The position numbers were made by a program, and so were the translations under genes. Source: Verrucomicrobiia bacterium (GTDB lineage: Bacteria > Verrucomicrobiota > Verrucomicrobiia > Verrucomicrobiales > DEV007). Taken from it: a stretch of DNA of 64,000 nucleotides. Below, one piece after another: positions 26,777 to 35,698 of the stretch. The notes under the pieces are model-generated. The model saw only the letters and a program-made list of their open reading frames with translations, had not been told where the DNA came from and searched no databases. Location: the NCBI GenBank assembly GCA_030427505.1, contig JAUICH010000001.1, forward strand, positions 372,001 through 436,000, in the 5' to 3' direction. Numbering within the stretch: the first letter of the stretch is position 1; every line of letters begins with the position of its first letter.

Positions 26777-29268
26777 TTCATCACGTCAAAGCCCAGTGCC
26801 GCCGCTCGCTCGCCCACATGCCGCTGAATGCGGCGGTACCAGCCGTAGCGGGCCCAAACCGGGGCGGAAAAGAGGGCCGCCAATGCCAAGCCGAGGGGCC
26901 AGGTCAGTGTTCCCAGTTTCCAGAGTAGACCTGCCGCCAGGATGAGGAAAAATCTTAGCAAGATCGTCAGTCCCGTCGGCTCGGAGTCGATGCGAATGCG
27001 GGTGAGGACTCGATTTTGGGAATGATATTCCGAAACGGTGGCCAAATGCAGCGTCCAGAAGATGCTGAAAGAAAGCTGAAGATCCCAGGTTTGCCAGCCG
27101 TCCCCGGCGGAAACCGGCGCGCGTTCCGCCTCCCACTCGTCCTTCAGCCGGGCGAGGAGTTGATCGCGAGCCAGGCCTCCCTCGCTCCAATAGGTGAGAA
27201 GCCGGGCCGGATTCCAGAGTTGCAGCCGGGGGAGAAAAACGGGCTTACTTAACAAGGGAAGACCTAGCGGCAGCCGGGTATGAGGCAGGCTGCCAAAGTA
27301 GCGCCGGATGCCCCGGATGACCGGCTGCACCAGGGCCAGTCCGCTGACGCAGAGGCGAGAGCGCCACGAACGCTGCGGAAACGCGATCCTGGCGTGCCAG
27401 CCGAACTTCATGGCGGTGAACAGGGTCAGCAGCAGCATGGCCGCGCTGAGTAGGGCGGCCAGGAAGAATACCAGCCCCACCAGTCCCAGTGCGAAGGCCA
27501 GGAAGATCCACTGAAAACTGCTGAAAATGTAGCCCAGTCCACTGGTGGGCCCGCCATAGATCGCCTGGTAGGGGGCGTAGCCGAAGATGCCCTGGTAGAT
27601 GGCGCCCGCGGCATCCAGGTTTTGCACGAAAGTCTGGTCGTAGATGTACCCTTTCCACCGGGCGCCGCCCACCACGCCAAAGCGTTCCGGGTGCAGGGGG
27701 ATGAGAATGGCTTCCGCCTTTCCGTAGCCGATCTGCTGTTTGAAGTAGCCCTGAATACTGAAACGGCGGTAGTGCCAGACCATGGCCCCGCCGTGAAAGC
27801 CGATCCGGTAGCCGGCTTTTTCCAGCCGCCAGCAGAAATCGACATCGTCACCCGCCACCCAGAACCGTTTCCGGAATCCTCCGATCGCGTCCAGGGCCGC
27901 CTTGCGCACCGCCAGGTTGCAGCCCGGGACGTGCTCAGCCTCCCGGTCTGTCAGCAAGACGTGGGAGGGGCCGCCCGGGGCCGCCGCGACGCAAGCCTGC
28001 TCGAAGGTCTTGGGCGGGGGAGGAATGTTAGGACCGCCCAAGGCATCGACCGTTCCTCCTTCAAAACCCACCGCCAGGTAGGTCAGCCAGTCTTCGTCGG
28101 CCGCGCAGTCATCATCGGTATAGACGATGATGTCGCCGGCTGCGTGCATGGCTCCGAGATTTCGCGCGGCGCTCAGGCCCAAGTGCTCCATCGGCAGGTG
28201 GCGCACGCCGGGAAAACGCGTCGCAAGTTCCGCCACTGACGGAGTTCCGCCATCGTTGACCAGCAGGACTTCGTAGTCCGGATATTTCAGATCTTGCAGG
28301 GAACGCAGGCAACCCTCCAGCATGGGGTGGCCCTGGTAGGTGCAGACGACGACGGAGATTTTAGGTGGATTCGCCAGGGTCACGCCGTCCGCGGGCGATT
28401 CGACTCCGGACCATCGCCGCCGGACCACGTCGTACGCGGGCTTGGGATTTCCTTCGCGGCTGGTGATGCCAAAGTCCCACTCCAGGATTTCCCGCTCGCC
28501 GCGGTACCAGCGGTCCGACCAGGCATACACGGTGGCTCCAGCGGTTCCGGCCCGGCAGCACTCTTCCAGGTACCAGTCCAGCTTCTCCGCCTGCGCCTCC
28601 ACACCATGAGCCTGACTGTCCAGGCCGAACTCGGTAATGACGAGGGGTTTGTCTCCCGCCAGGTTTTGCAGGCGGCCCAGATAGTTGGTAAAGGTATGCC
28701 GATCCTCCAGGAAGACGTTGAACGACATGAAGTCGCTGTTCTCCGGGTTTAAATATTCCGTGGACGGGTAATTGGCGTAGGAGAAGAGAGCTTCAGGATC
28801 GATGGCCCGCCCAGCCTCGATCAGGGTCTCCAGGGTCTTCTTGACCCGGCCCGGTCCCATCCACCGCACCAGGGGGGAGGGGATTTCATTTCCGACAAGG
28901 TAAGCCGCAATGGTGGGGTTGCCCCGGAACCGCTCCACCGTCTCGCGCACCATGTCTATGCCCGCCTTCAGGCAGTCGTGGTTTGCAAAGAAATCCACAT
29001 GGTGCGCCCAGGGCAGGGTCAGGAGCAGGCGCAGCCCCGCCTCCGCGCAGTCTTCGACAAAGGCTTCGCTGGGAACTTCGTATAGGCGCAGCGTGTTCGC
29101 GCCGAGGTCCCGGACCGCCGCCAGATCGGCAAGACGGCGGGTTCTTTCCGCGTCATCCTCCGGGACCGGGGGAAACGGGCCGTAGGTGACTGCTTTCAGG
29201 AAGTGCTTGGCGGAACCAAGCCGGAAATATTTTCCCGCCGTCCGCGGGCGCTGTGGGTCCGCCGCCAT
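26773..29268 (-). CDS. Glycosidase-like domain fused to GT2 glycosyltransferase
   Basis: An 831-residue protein with two enzyme-like halves. Residues about 15-290 resemble a clan GH-A TIM barrel, with VGNEIP (candidate acid/base E128) and VITEFG (candidate nucleophile E213) plus a late AWSDRWY strand. Residues about 303-530 are a family 2 glycosyltransferase: SVVVCTYQG, TDDDC near 385-387 (metal/nucleotide site), PGCNLAVRKAAL, then GDDVDFCWRLEKAG as the catalytic region. The C terminus has several membrane helices (about 580-625 and 770-815). No signal peptide is seen. It probably makes a glycan and trims or senses it. The start codon lies in a small hairpin (ccgcc/ggcgg). The stop overlaps queA. 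Confidence 0.8.
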   Translation of the reverse strand: MAADPQRPRTAGKYFRLGSAKHFLKAVTYGPFPPVPEDDAERTRRLADLAAVRDLGANTLRLYEVPSEAFVEDCAEAGLRLLLTLPWAHHVDFFANHDCLKAGIDMVRETVERFRGNPTIAAYLVGNEIPSPLVRWMGPGRVKKTLETLIEAGRAIDPEALFSYANYPSTEYLNPENSDFMSFNVFLEDRHTFTNYLGRLQNLAGDKPLVITEFGLDSQAHGVEAQAEKLDWYLEECCRAGTAGATVYAWSDRWYRGEREILEWDFGITSREGNPKPAYDVVRRRWSGVESPADGVTLANPPKISVVVCTYQGHPMLEGCLRSLQDLKYPDYEVLLVNDGGTPSVAELATRFPGVRHLPMEHLGLSAARNLGAMHAAGDIIVYTDDDCAADEDWLTYLAVGFEGGTVDALGGPNIPPPPKTFEQACVAAAPGGPSHVLLTDREAEHVPGCNLAVRKAALDAIGGFRKRFWVAGDDVDFCWRLEKAGYRIGFHGGAMVWHYRRFSIQGYFKQQIGYGKAEAILIPLHPERFGVVGGARWKGYIYDQTFVQNLDAAGAIYQGIFGYAPYQAIYGGPTSGLGYIFSSFQWIFLAFALGLVGLVFFLAALLSAAMLLLTLFTAMKFGWHARIAFPQRSWRSRLCVSGLALVQPVIRGIRRYFGSLPHTRLPLGLPLLSKPVFLPRLQLWNPARLLTYWSEGGLARDQLLARLKDEWEAERAPVSAGDGWQTWDLQLSFSIFWTLHLATVSEYHSQNRVLTRIRIDSEPTGLTILLRFFLILAAGLLWKLGTLTWPLGLALAALFSAPVWARYGWYRRIQRHVGERAAALGFDVMK

Positions 29269-29337
29269 TCGGCGGCTATTCTGACATATCTTGCGGCGGT
29301 CACAAGGGGGCAGAGGATCCTCGCAGGGCTCCCCTTC

Positions 29338-29940
29338 TCAGGAGGTGGGGCCCTGCAGGCGCCGTTTCAGACGGGCCAGTCCACGGCGGACCCGGGCCTT
29401 GATGGTGCCAAGAGGCTCGCCGAGATCTTCCGCGATCATTTTGTGCGTCCAGCCTTCGAAGTAAGTCAGTTCAATGGCTTGACGTTGCTCCGGCGTCAAT
29501 TCCAGAACCGCGCGGCGGACCCGCTGAGCGTCGTCTTTGATCTGGGCCAGCTTGGTCGGGTCGTTATCGTGAATCTCAAAGCCGGTGGCATCGGCTTCAC
29601 TTTCATAGGCTCCGTAGTAGTTGGCGCGGCGTTGCTTCGAACGCAGACGGTCAATGGCGCGGTTCCGGGCCATGACCGTCAGCCAGGTGGCGGGCTTGCC
29701 TTTCTGGGCCCGGAAGAGGTGGGCCCGGCTCCAGACCCGGAAGAAGACTTCCTGGGTAACGTCTTCGGCGTCTTCGTGGTCGTTGAGCACTTTGAAAACC
29801 GTGGCATAGACCAAGCCGGCGTATCGATCGTGGAGGGCACGCAACGCGGGCCGGTCGCCATTGGCGATCGATTGAATGAGAGCGATGTCGTCGTCGCCAT
29901 CAGCTCTTTCTGGGGGAACAAGGGGATAAGCGGCGTTCAT
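29338..29940 (-). CDS. ECF-type RNA polymerase sigma factor
   Basis: A 200-residue sigma-70 family factor of the extracytoplasmic-function type. Region 2 runs from about residue 25 (DAEDVTQEVFFRVW near 59, core-binding and -10 recognition); region 4 (LTPEQRQAIELTYFEG, then MIAEDLGEPLGTIKARVRRGL) carries the helix-turn-helix for -35 recognition. The ATG at 29940 is chosen; the frame continues to 29976 but that adds an atypical Cys-rich start. No anti-sigma factor gene is adjacent: the next gene on the strand, 69 bp away, is the glycosidase-glycosyltransferase fusion. Confidence 0.9.
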   Translation of the reverse strand: MNAAYPLVPPERADGDDDIALIQSIANGDRPALRALHDRYAGLVYATVFKVLNDHEDAEDVTQEVFFRVWSRAHLFRAQKGKPATWLTVMARNRAIDRLRSKQRRANYYGAYESEADATGFEIHDNDPTKLAQIKDDAQRVRRAVLELTPEQRQAIELTYFEGWTHKMIAEDLGEPLGTIKARVRRGLARLKRRLQGPTS

Positions 29941-30109
29941 ATAAGCAGAGTTTATTTTAGGACAAAAAATGCACAATAAGAAACAGCATTAGAGTTTTTC
30001 ATGTCAGAATCAGGCTGAATTCAGTGGGCTTATACGCCTTTTTCAGATTGCTCTCTTGCGGCTCCTCCCGCCCTGCGGCTTGGTGAATTGAAACCTTCTT
30101 CGCCTTCCC

Positions 30110-31093
30110 GTGAAAGCCGTTCAGTTCCACGAATTTGGAAAGAATCCCGCCGATGCCGTGAGGGTCGAATCGAGCCCGGTACCCAAACCTGGCCCGGACG
30201 AATTGCTGCTGCGGATGCACTTCGCGCCTATCAACCCGGCGGACCTGAATTTCATACAAGGTACCTATGGGGTGCTGCCGGAGTTGCCGGCGGTCCCCGG
30301 AGGCGAAGGCTATGCCACGGTGGAAGACCTCGGTGGAAACCTGGAAGGGCGCTTCGCGGTGGGAGACCGGGTGATCGTGCTGGGCCGGATCGGCACTTGG
30401 CGGCAGTTCGTGCTGGCCGGCGCGGACGACGTGTTTCGGTTGCCATTTGAAATCGAACCGCAACAGGCCGCCATGCTGGGCGTCAATCCAGCCACCGCTT
30501 GGCTGATGATCGAGGAAAACGGCCCCTGGGAGCCGGGCGACTGGCTGGCACAGAACGCGGCGAACTCCGGCGTGGGCCGGTGCGTGATCCAGATTGCCCG
30601 CCAGAAGGGCTTGCGCACGGCGAATCTCGTCAGGCGGGAGTCCCTGGTCGAAGAACTCAAAGCCATCGGCGGCGACCTGGTATTGCTGGACCGCGAAGGC
30701 GTGGTGGAGGAGATTCGTCAGGCTGTGAACCCGGGTGCCGTGAAAGTGGCGCTAAATGCGGTGGGGGGAGACAGCGCCCTCCGCCTGCTGGGCGTGTTAG
30801 GTTCCGGCGGTCGCCACGTTACCTACGGAGCGATGAGCGGGCGCAGCCTGAAAGTGCCCAACGGCCTGTTGATTTTTCGGGAGCTCACGCTTCGCGGTTT
30901 CTGGGTGAGTCAGTGGAAGAAACGAAAGTCCACGGACGAGATTGCGGCCTTGTACCAGGAACTGGCGAAGATGGTGAAAGAAGAAACCCTGATCCAGCCG
31001 GTGGCGGCGGTCTATCCCATCGACGAAGCGCGGGAGGCCGTGGCCCATGCCGCGAAGGATTCCAGGGACGGGAAGATTTTGTTGAGCTTGTAA
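30110..31093 (+). CDS. Zinc-independent MDR reductase, 2-enoyl thioester reductase-like
   Basis: A 327-residue medium-chain dehydrogenase/reductase. The N-terminal GroES-like part has FAPINPADLNFIQGTYG near residue 40 and PGGEGYATVEDLG near 62, and the cofactor fold has NSGVGRCVIQIARQKG near 148. The Cys/His zinc ligands of alcohol dehydrogenases are absent. NPADLNFIQGTYG closely resembles mitochondrial-type enoyl-ACP reductases (MECR/Etr1), which reduce trans-2-enoyl thioesters with NADPH; a quinone reductase role is the alternative. The start is GTG 30110. xseA follows after 13 bp and is probably co-transcribed. Confidence 0.8.
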   Translation: MKAVQFHEFGKNPADAVRVESSPVPKPGPDELLLRMHFAPINPADLNFIQGTYGVLPELPAVPGGEGYATVEDLGGNLEGRFAVGDRVIVLGRIGTWRQFVLAGADDVFRLPFEIEPQQAAMLGVNPATAWLMIEENGPWEPGDWLAQNAANSGVGRCVIQIARQKGLRTANLVRRESLVEELKAIGGDLVLLDREGVVEEIRQAVNPGAVKVALNAVGGDSALRLLGVLGSGGRHVTYGAMSGRSLKVPNGLLIFRELTLRGFWVSQWKKRKSTDEIAALYQELAKMVKEETLIQPVAAVYPIDEAREAVAHAAKDSRDGKILLSL

Positions 31094-31106
31094 GACATCC
31101 CTTCGC

Positions 31107-32486
31107 ATGCCGCCCAGCCAGTCATCGGGAGATCAGGTCTATACCGTCAGCGAACTGACCGGAGGCATCCGGGAATTGCTGGAGGGGGAGTTCCACGACG
31201 TGTGGGTGGAAGGCGAAATCAGCAACTTCCGTCCGCACAGTTCCGGTCACCAATATTTCACGCTGAAAGATGCCTCGGCGCAGCTTTCCTGCGTGTTCTT
31301 CCGCGGCTATGCGCGCGCCGCCGGATTCCGATTGGAGGAAGGGCAGCAAATCCAGGCCTTTGGCGATGTCTCCATCTATGAGGCCCGGGGCCAGTATCAG
31401 TTGGTGGTGCGGATGGTGCAGCCGAAAGGGTTTGGAGCCCTTCAGGCCAAGTTCGAAGCGCTCAAACGCAAACTGGACGCGGAGGGGCTTTTCGATCCGG
31501 CCCGAAAACGGCCCATCCCCTTTTTCCCACGGACCGTGGCGGTGGTCACGTCTCCCACCGGGGCGGCGGTCCGGGACATTCTGAACATTCTGAGCCGCCG
31601 CGCGCCCTGGCTCCGGGTCTTGATCTGGCCGGTGCGCGTGCAGGGGGCAGGCACCCATGGCGAGATTGTGGAAGCCCTCCAGGAATTGGGCCAAAGGTCC
31701 GGTTCGGCCTTGCCGCGCATCGATACCGTCATCGTGGCTCGTGGTGGGGGCAGCATCGAAGATCTGTGGAGCTTTAATGAGGAAGACGTGGCCCGGGCTA
31801 TTCATGCCTGCCCGATCCCCGTGATCTCCGCCGTGGGGCATGAGATCGACTTCACGATTTCCGACTTCGTGGCCGACCTGCGCGCGCCCACGCCCAGTGC
31901 CGCCGCGGAACTCGTGGCGCCAGACGGGGGAGACTTGCGCCGCCGGCTTCAGGGGAACCTGGCGGCTCTGAACCAGGCCGCCGCCGGGCAGATGGAGCGC
32001 CGGCTGGCGACTCTGGGCCTGCTTCGTTCCACCCTGCGTGCCTACGCGCCCTCCCGGATGGTGGAAACCTACGCCCAGGAGCTCGACTACCTGATGGACG
32101 CCGCCGATTCCAGTTTGGGAGACCTCTTGAAAGATCACCAACTGCGCCACGAGTCCTTGGGGCGGCTCCTTCAGATGCTCCGCCCGGAACAGCGCATTCG
32201 GGACGGGCGGGAAACCGTTTGCGATTTGCGCCGGGCCTTGGATACAGCCTATTCCGTGCAGAGGGACCGCCGCGAGGCGAGGCTGGAGTCCCTGGGTGAC
32301 CTGCTTCAGTCCCTGAACCCGGAAGCGGTTCTGAAGCGTGGCTTTTCCATCACCTCCCTGGAAACGGGAGAACCTTTGGCTTCGGCGGAAGAGGCCGCGC
32401 CCGGCTCGACGGTCGTCACGCGTTTGTGGGACGGCAGCTTCCACAGCGTCGTGGAAGACGCTGGCGAGACGCCTGAAAACAACTGA
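31107..32486 (+). CDS. xseA: Exodeoxyribonuclease VII large subunit
   Basis: A 459-residue XseA, the catalytic subunit of the single-strand DNA exonuclease ExoVII. The N-terminal OB fold (YTVSELTGGIRELLEGEF, VWVEGEISNFR) binds DNA. The catalytic core has SPTGAAVRDILNIL near residue 150, ARGGGSIEDLWSFNEE near 212 and AVGHEIDFTISDFVADLRAPTPSAAAE near 247. A long helical region and a short C-terminal domain with LKRGFSIT near 410 complete it. No xseB is visible; the next gene is on the other strand. The terminator begins inside the stop codon. Confidence 0.95.
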   Translation: MPPSQSSGDQVYTVSELTGGIRELLEGEFHDVWVEGEISNFRPHSSGHQYFTLKDASAQLSCVFFRGYARAAGFRLEEGQQIQAFGDVSIYEARGQYQLVVRMVQPKGFGALQAKFEALKRKLDAEGLFDPARKRPIPFFPRTVAVVTSPTGAAVRDILNILSRRAPWLRVLIWPVRVQGAGTHGEIVEALQELGQRSGSALPRIDTVIVARGGGSIEDLWSFNEEDVARAIHACPIPVISAVGHEIDFTISDFVADLRAPTPSAAAELVAPDGGDLRRRLQGNLAALNQAAAGQMERRLATLGLLRSTLRAYAPSRMVETYAQELDYLMDAADSSLGDLLKDHQLRHESLGRLLQMLRPEQRIRDGRETVCDLRRALDTAYSVQRDRREARLESLGDLLQSLNPEAVLKRGFSITSLETGEPLASAEEAAPGSTVVTRLWDGSFHSVVEDAGETPENN

Positions 32487-32512
32487 GCCCCACTCGTGAA
32501 AGCGGGGCTCAG
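32483..32512. terminator. Bidirectional terminator between xseA and the prepilin gene
   Basis: A perfect 9-bp stem (ctgagcccc / ggggctcag) with a 12-base loop starts within the xseA stop codon. T-rich runs lie on both sides (caggtttt on the plus strand, ttgtttt on the minus), suiting the convergent genes. Confidence 0.8.
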
Positions 32513-32550
32513 CAGGTTTTCGGGGGTAAGGTAAGTATTTGGTCCGCTGC

Positions 32551-33234
32551 TTACGGCAGCAGGATGTTGCTGGTATCCGTGGCGAGCAGGCCGCCGCCGG
32601 AAGAACCACCTTCGTCATCGCCGGAGCGCTTCATGAAGATGTCCTTGATCCGGTTGTCCTTGGTGCGGACCGTGGCTCCAGGTTGGCTGTCGGTCAGGAA
32701 TTCCGCCGCGACGTTGCCGCCGCAGTAGCCGACCACTGCTTTTTTGGACTTCAACCAGGGATGGTTTTCTCCGTAAGTACCGGGGCTTTCCATCTCGTCG
32801 GCCACCAGGGGAGACCGGCTGAAGGTCGTGTTGGTCTGACCGCTCACATAGACATAGCTGTTCTCGCTTTGTTCCAGTTCGCTGTTTTCACTGGGGGCAC
32901 GCGGTTTGTCCGGGTTGCCCGCCGTGTAGAAGATGGACTCCTGGTCCACGTAGTCCGGAATCAGGACGTTGAACGCGTCCGTGGACGTACTGAACGAGGA
33001 ATCGTCACCTTCCGACTCGGGATCAAACGACGGGAACAAGCCGTCGTAATCGCTCGCGAAGGAGTTGCAGGACAGGATGATCTGCCGTGCGTTACTCACA
33101 TCCTTGGTGATTTTCGCGCTCTCTTGGATCTTGGTGTAAGCCGGCATGGCCAGGCTCGCCAGAATCGCAATGATCGTGATCACCACCAACAGTTCGATCA
33201 GGGTGAAACCCTGATTTCTGAGGTTTCCTTTCAT
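32551..33234 (-). CDS. Type II/IV prepilin-like protein
   Basis: A 227-residue protein with a class III signal: NQG followed by FTLIELLVVI, cleaved after Gly9 by a prepilin peptidase, with Glu at position +5 of the mature chain. The hydrophobic alpha helix is followed by a variable, Ser/Asp-rich extracellular domain with GENHPWLKSKKAVVGYCGGNVA near residue 165. Such lone, large-family prepilins are very common in Verrucomicrobiota and Planctomycetes and are not always pilus subunits; no pilus assembly genes are nearby. A short Gly/Ser-rich tail ends it. Confidence 0.85.
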   Translation of the reverse strand: MKGNLRNQGFTLIELLVVITIIAILASLAMPAYTKIQESAKITKDVSNARQIILSCNSFASDYDGLFPSFDPESEGDDSSFSTSTDAFNVLIPDYVDQESIFYTAGNPDKPRAPSENSELEQSENSYVYVSGQTNTTFSRSPLVADEMESPGTYGENHPWLKSKKAVVGYCGGNVAAEFLTDSQPGATVRTKDNRIKDIFMKRSGDDEGGSSGGGLLATDTSNILLP

Positions 33235-33421
33235 TGGGTTTACTTGGGGTTTAGTGTTTCGATTATGTAGTGCCTTTCGGCGTATTCACTGCAGTTAGAG
33301 ACGCTAGTACACCCTGAGGGCGCATGGCATGCTCTGTATTCACTGTGCCATTCCGAACGGTCCGTGGCAAGGAATTTGCAATTTGTGTCAAGGCGAATTT
33401 GGGCCGTAAACGAGCCAGGCA

Positions 33422-35662
33422 CTACCTCTCGAGCTTGAAAAACACCGCCGCCAGCGGGGGCAGCTTCACCTTGATGGAGCAGGGACGTCCGTTCCACGGA
33501 ATGTTCTCGGCGTGAACTCCCCCCATGTTTCCAATATTGGATCCGCCATAGATCTGGGAGTCTGAATTCACGATTTCGCGGTAGTAGCCCATCTCGGGGA
33601 CGCCGACACGGTGGCCGAGCCGCGGAATGGGGGTGGCGTTGATCAAAACGAGGACGGAGTCCCCGCCGCGGGACTTCCGGAGAAAAGCGAAGAAGCTGTT
33701 CGCGCTGTCCAGGTGATCCACCCACTCGAAACCGCCGGATTCGTGATCCAGATCGTGGAGGGCGGGCTCATTGACATAGGCGTGGTTCAAGTCCCGCACC
33801 AGTTTCTGAACGCCGCCGTGATCGGGCTGATCCTCCAGATGCCATTCCACGCTGTAGTTATGGTTCCACTCCGGTATCTGGGCCAGGTCGTTCCCCTGGA
33901 AGAGCAGCTTCTTGCCCGGGTGACCGAACATCCAGGCGTAGAACATCCGAAGGTTGGCGAACTTCTGCCAGCGGTCTCCGGGCATTTTCCCGAACATGGA
34001 ACTCTTCCCATGCACCACCTCATCGTGGCTCAGTACCAGCACGAAGTTTTCGTGATAGGCATAGATCATGGAGAAGGTGGCCTCGTTGTGGTGGAAGCGC
34101 CGGTGAATGGGGTCGCGGGAGACATATTGCAGGAAGTCGTGCATCCAGCCCATGTTCCACTTAAAGCCAAAGCCCAGACCGCCCTGGTCCACGGGCCGTG
34201 AGACGCCGCCGAAAGCGGTGGATTCTTCCGCGATCATCATGATGCCAGGGTGCGTCTCGTAACAGACCCGGTTCAGTTCCCGGAGGAAATGGATGGCCTC
34301 CAGGTTTTCCCGTCCGCCGTGCTGGTTGGGTAGCCACTGGCCCTCTTTCCTGGAGTAGTCCAGGTAGAGCATGGAGGCCACGGCGTCGACCCGCAGGCCG
34401 TCGATGTGGTATTTTTCCAGCCAGAACAGTGCATTGGAAATGAGGAAGTTACGCACTTCATTTCGGCCGTAGTTGAAGATGAGGGTACCCCAGTCTTGAT
34501 GCTCGCCGCGCCGCGGATCTTCGTGTTCGTACAAACCCGTGCCGTCAAAGCGGGCCAGGCCGTGCGGGTCTTTCGGGAAGTGGGCCGGCACCCAGTCCAG
34601 CACCACACCGATGCCGGCCTGGTGGCACTTATCGACAAGGTAGCGGAACTCGTCCGGCGTTCCGAAGCGGCTGGTGGGCGCGAAGTAGCCGCCCACCTGG
34701 TAGCCCCAGGAGCCGTCGAAAGGAAATTCCGAAACGGGCATCAGTTCCAGGTGGGTGTAGCCCATTTCCGAGACGTAGCGGACCAGCTTGTCCGCCATTT
34801 CCTGGTAGGTCAGGAAACGGTCGCCCTCTTCCGGGACGCGGGCCCAGGAACCCAGGTGCGCTTCGTAAAAGCTGACAGGCTTGTGATAGAGATCGTGGGT
34901 TTTCCGGCGCTCCATCCAGTCGGAGTCGCCCCACTCATACTCTTCCAGAGACCAGGTGATAGACGCCGTGGAAGGTCCGTGTTGGGAAAAGAAGGCGAAG
35001 GGGTCCGCCTTGTTGAAGAGATTTCCGTGGGTGCCGACCAGCTCGAATTTGTAGTGGTGTCCGGAGTTGACGCCTGGCAGGAAGATTTCCCAGATGCCGC
35101 TTTCCACTCGCTTCCGCATGGGGTTCACGCGGCCATCCCAGTTGTTGAAATCGCCCACGACGCTGACGCGGCGGGCATTGGGAGCCCACACGGCAAAGGC
35201 CGTGCCCGTCACGCCATCCACGGTCTTCAAATGCGCGCCCAGGACGTCATAGGCCCGCTGGTGCGTGCCTTCGGAGAAGTAGTAGCAGTCCTGCTCGCCC
35301 AGAACGGTGCCGAAACTGTAGGGGTCCGCCGCTGGTTCGGTCTCCGTGCCATCATCGTAGCGGAAGACCAGGCGGTAAGAAAACGCGCTCCCGGCGTCAG
35401 GCAGAACGATTTCGAAAAAGCCCTCCGTGTGAATGCGAGTCAGTTCCAGGCCTTCGCCGGGCTGGTCCGTCTTGATGACTTTGACGGAAGAAGCTCCGGG
35501 GCGGAACACACGCAGCACGTACCCTCCCGAAGGTAGAGTGTGAAGGCCCAATACGCCGAAGGGATCGTGGTGGATCGCCTGCAGGATCAGGTCAAGGTCG
35601 CTGGGATCAGTGGTGGCGGGAGACGCCGGGCCTGGATTGGAATTACCGGTCAGATCGTTCAA
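33422..35662 (-). CDS. glgB: 1,4-alpha-glucan branching enzyme
   Basis: A 746-residue GH13 enzyme that makes alpha-1,6 branches in glycogen. The N-terminal CBM48-type modules are visible (FGVLGLHTLPSGGYVLRVFRPGA, then FAVWAPNARRVSVVGDFNNWDG). Catalytic landmarks: DGLRVDAVASMLYLDYSR (nucleophile Asp) near residue 422, MMIAEESTAFGGVSRP (acid/base Glu) near 475 and VLVLSHDEVVHGK (HD motif) near 542. Length is normal for GlgB with an extra N-terminal module. A GT4 glycosyltransferase gene lies 36 bp upstream on the same strand, suggesting a glycogen-related pair. Confidence 0.97.
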   Translation of the reverse strand: MNDLTGNSNPGPASPATTDPSDLDLILQAIHHDPFGVLGLHTLPSGGYVLRVFRPGASSVKVIKTDQPGEGLELTRIHTEGFFEIVLPDAGSAFSYRLVFRYDDGTETEPAADPYSFGTVLGEQDCYYFSEGTHQRAYDVLGAHLKTVDGVTGTAFAVWAPNARRVSVVGDFNNWDGRVNPMRKRVESGIWEIFLPGVNSGHHYKFELVGTHGNLFNKADPFAFFSQHGPSTASITWSLEEYEWGDSDWMERRKTHDLYHKPVSFYEAHLGSWARVPEEGDRFLTYQEMADKLVRYVSEMGYTHLELMPVSEFPFDGSWGYQVGGYFAPTSRFGTPDEFRYLVDKCHQAGIGVVLDWVPAHFPKDPHGLARFDGTGLYEHEDPRRGEHQDWGTLIFNYGRNEVRNFLISNALFWLEKYHIDGLRVDAVASMLYLDYSRKEGQWLPNQHGGRENLEAIHFLRELNRVCYETHPGIMMIAEESTAFGGVSRPVDQGGLGFGFKWNMGWMHDFLQYVSRDPIHRRFHHNEATFSMIYAYHENFVLVLSHDEVVHGKSSMFGKMPGDRWQKFANLRMFYAWMFGHPGKKLLFQGNDLAQIPEWNHNYSVEWHLEDQPDHGGVQKLVRDLNHAYVNEPALHDLDHESGGFEWVDHLDSANSFFAFLRKSRGGDSVLVLINATPIPRLGHRVGVPEMGYYREIVNSDSQIYGGSNIGNMGGVHAENIPWNGRPCSIKVKLPPLAAVFFKLER

Positions 35663-35698
35663 GGTTCTCGAAGGCTGGGTTACGATGGTTACTTTGGC

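Noticed and set aside
26777-26900. preQ1-type riboswitch before queA
   Set aside because: queA starts inside the previous gene's stop codon, so there is no leader to hold one.
33268-33425. 9-bp inverted repeat gtagtgcct / aggcactac flanking the gap between prepilin and glgB, with gtattcactg occurring twice inside
   Set aside because: Too short, no target duplication, and the right arm lies over the glgB stop codon; could be chance.
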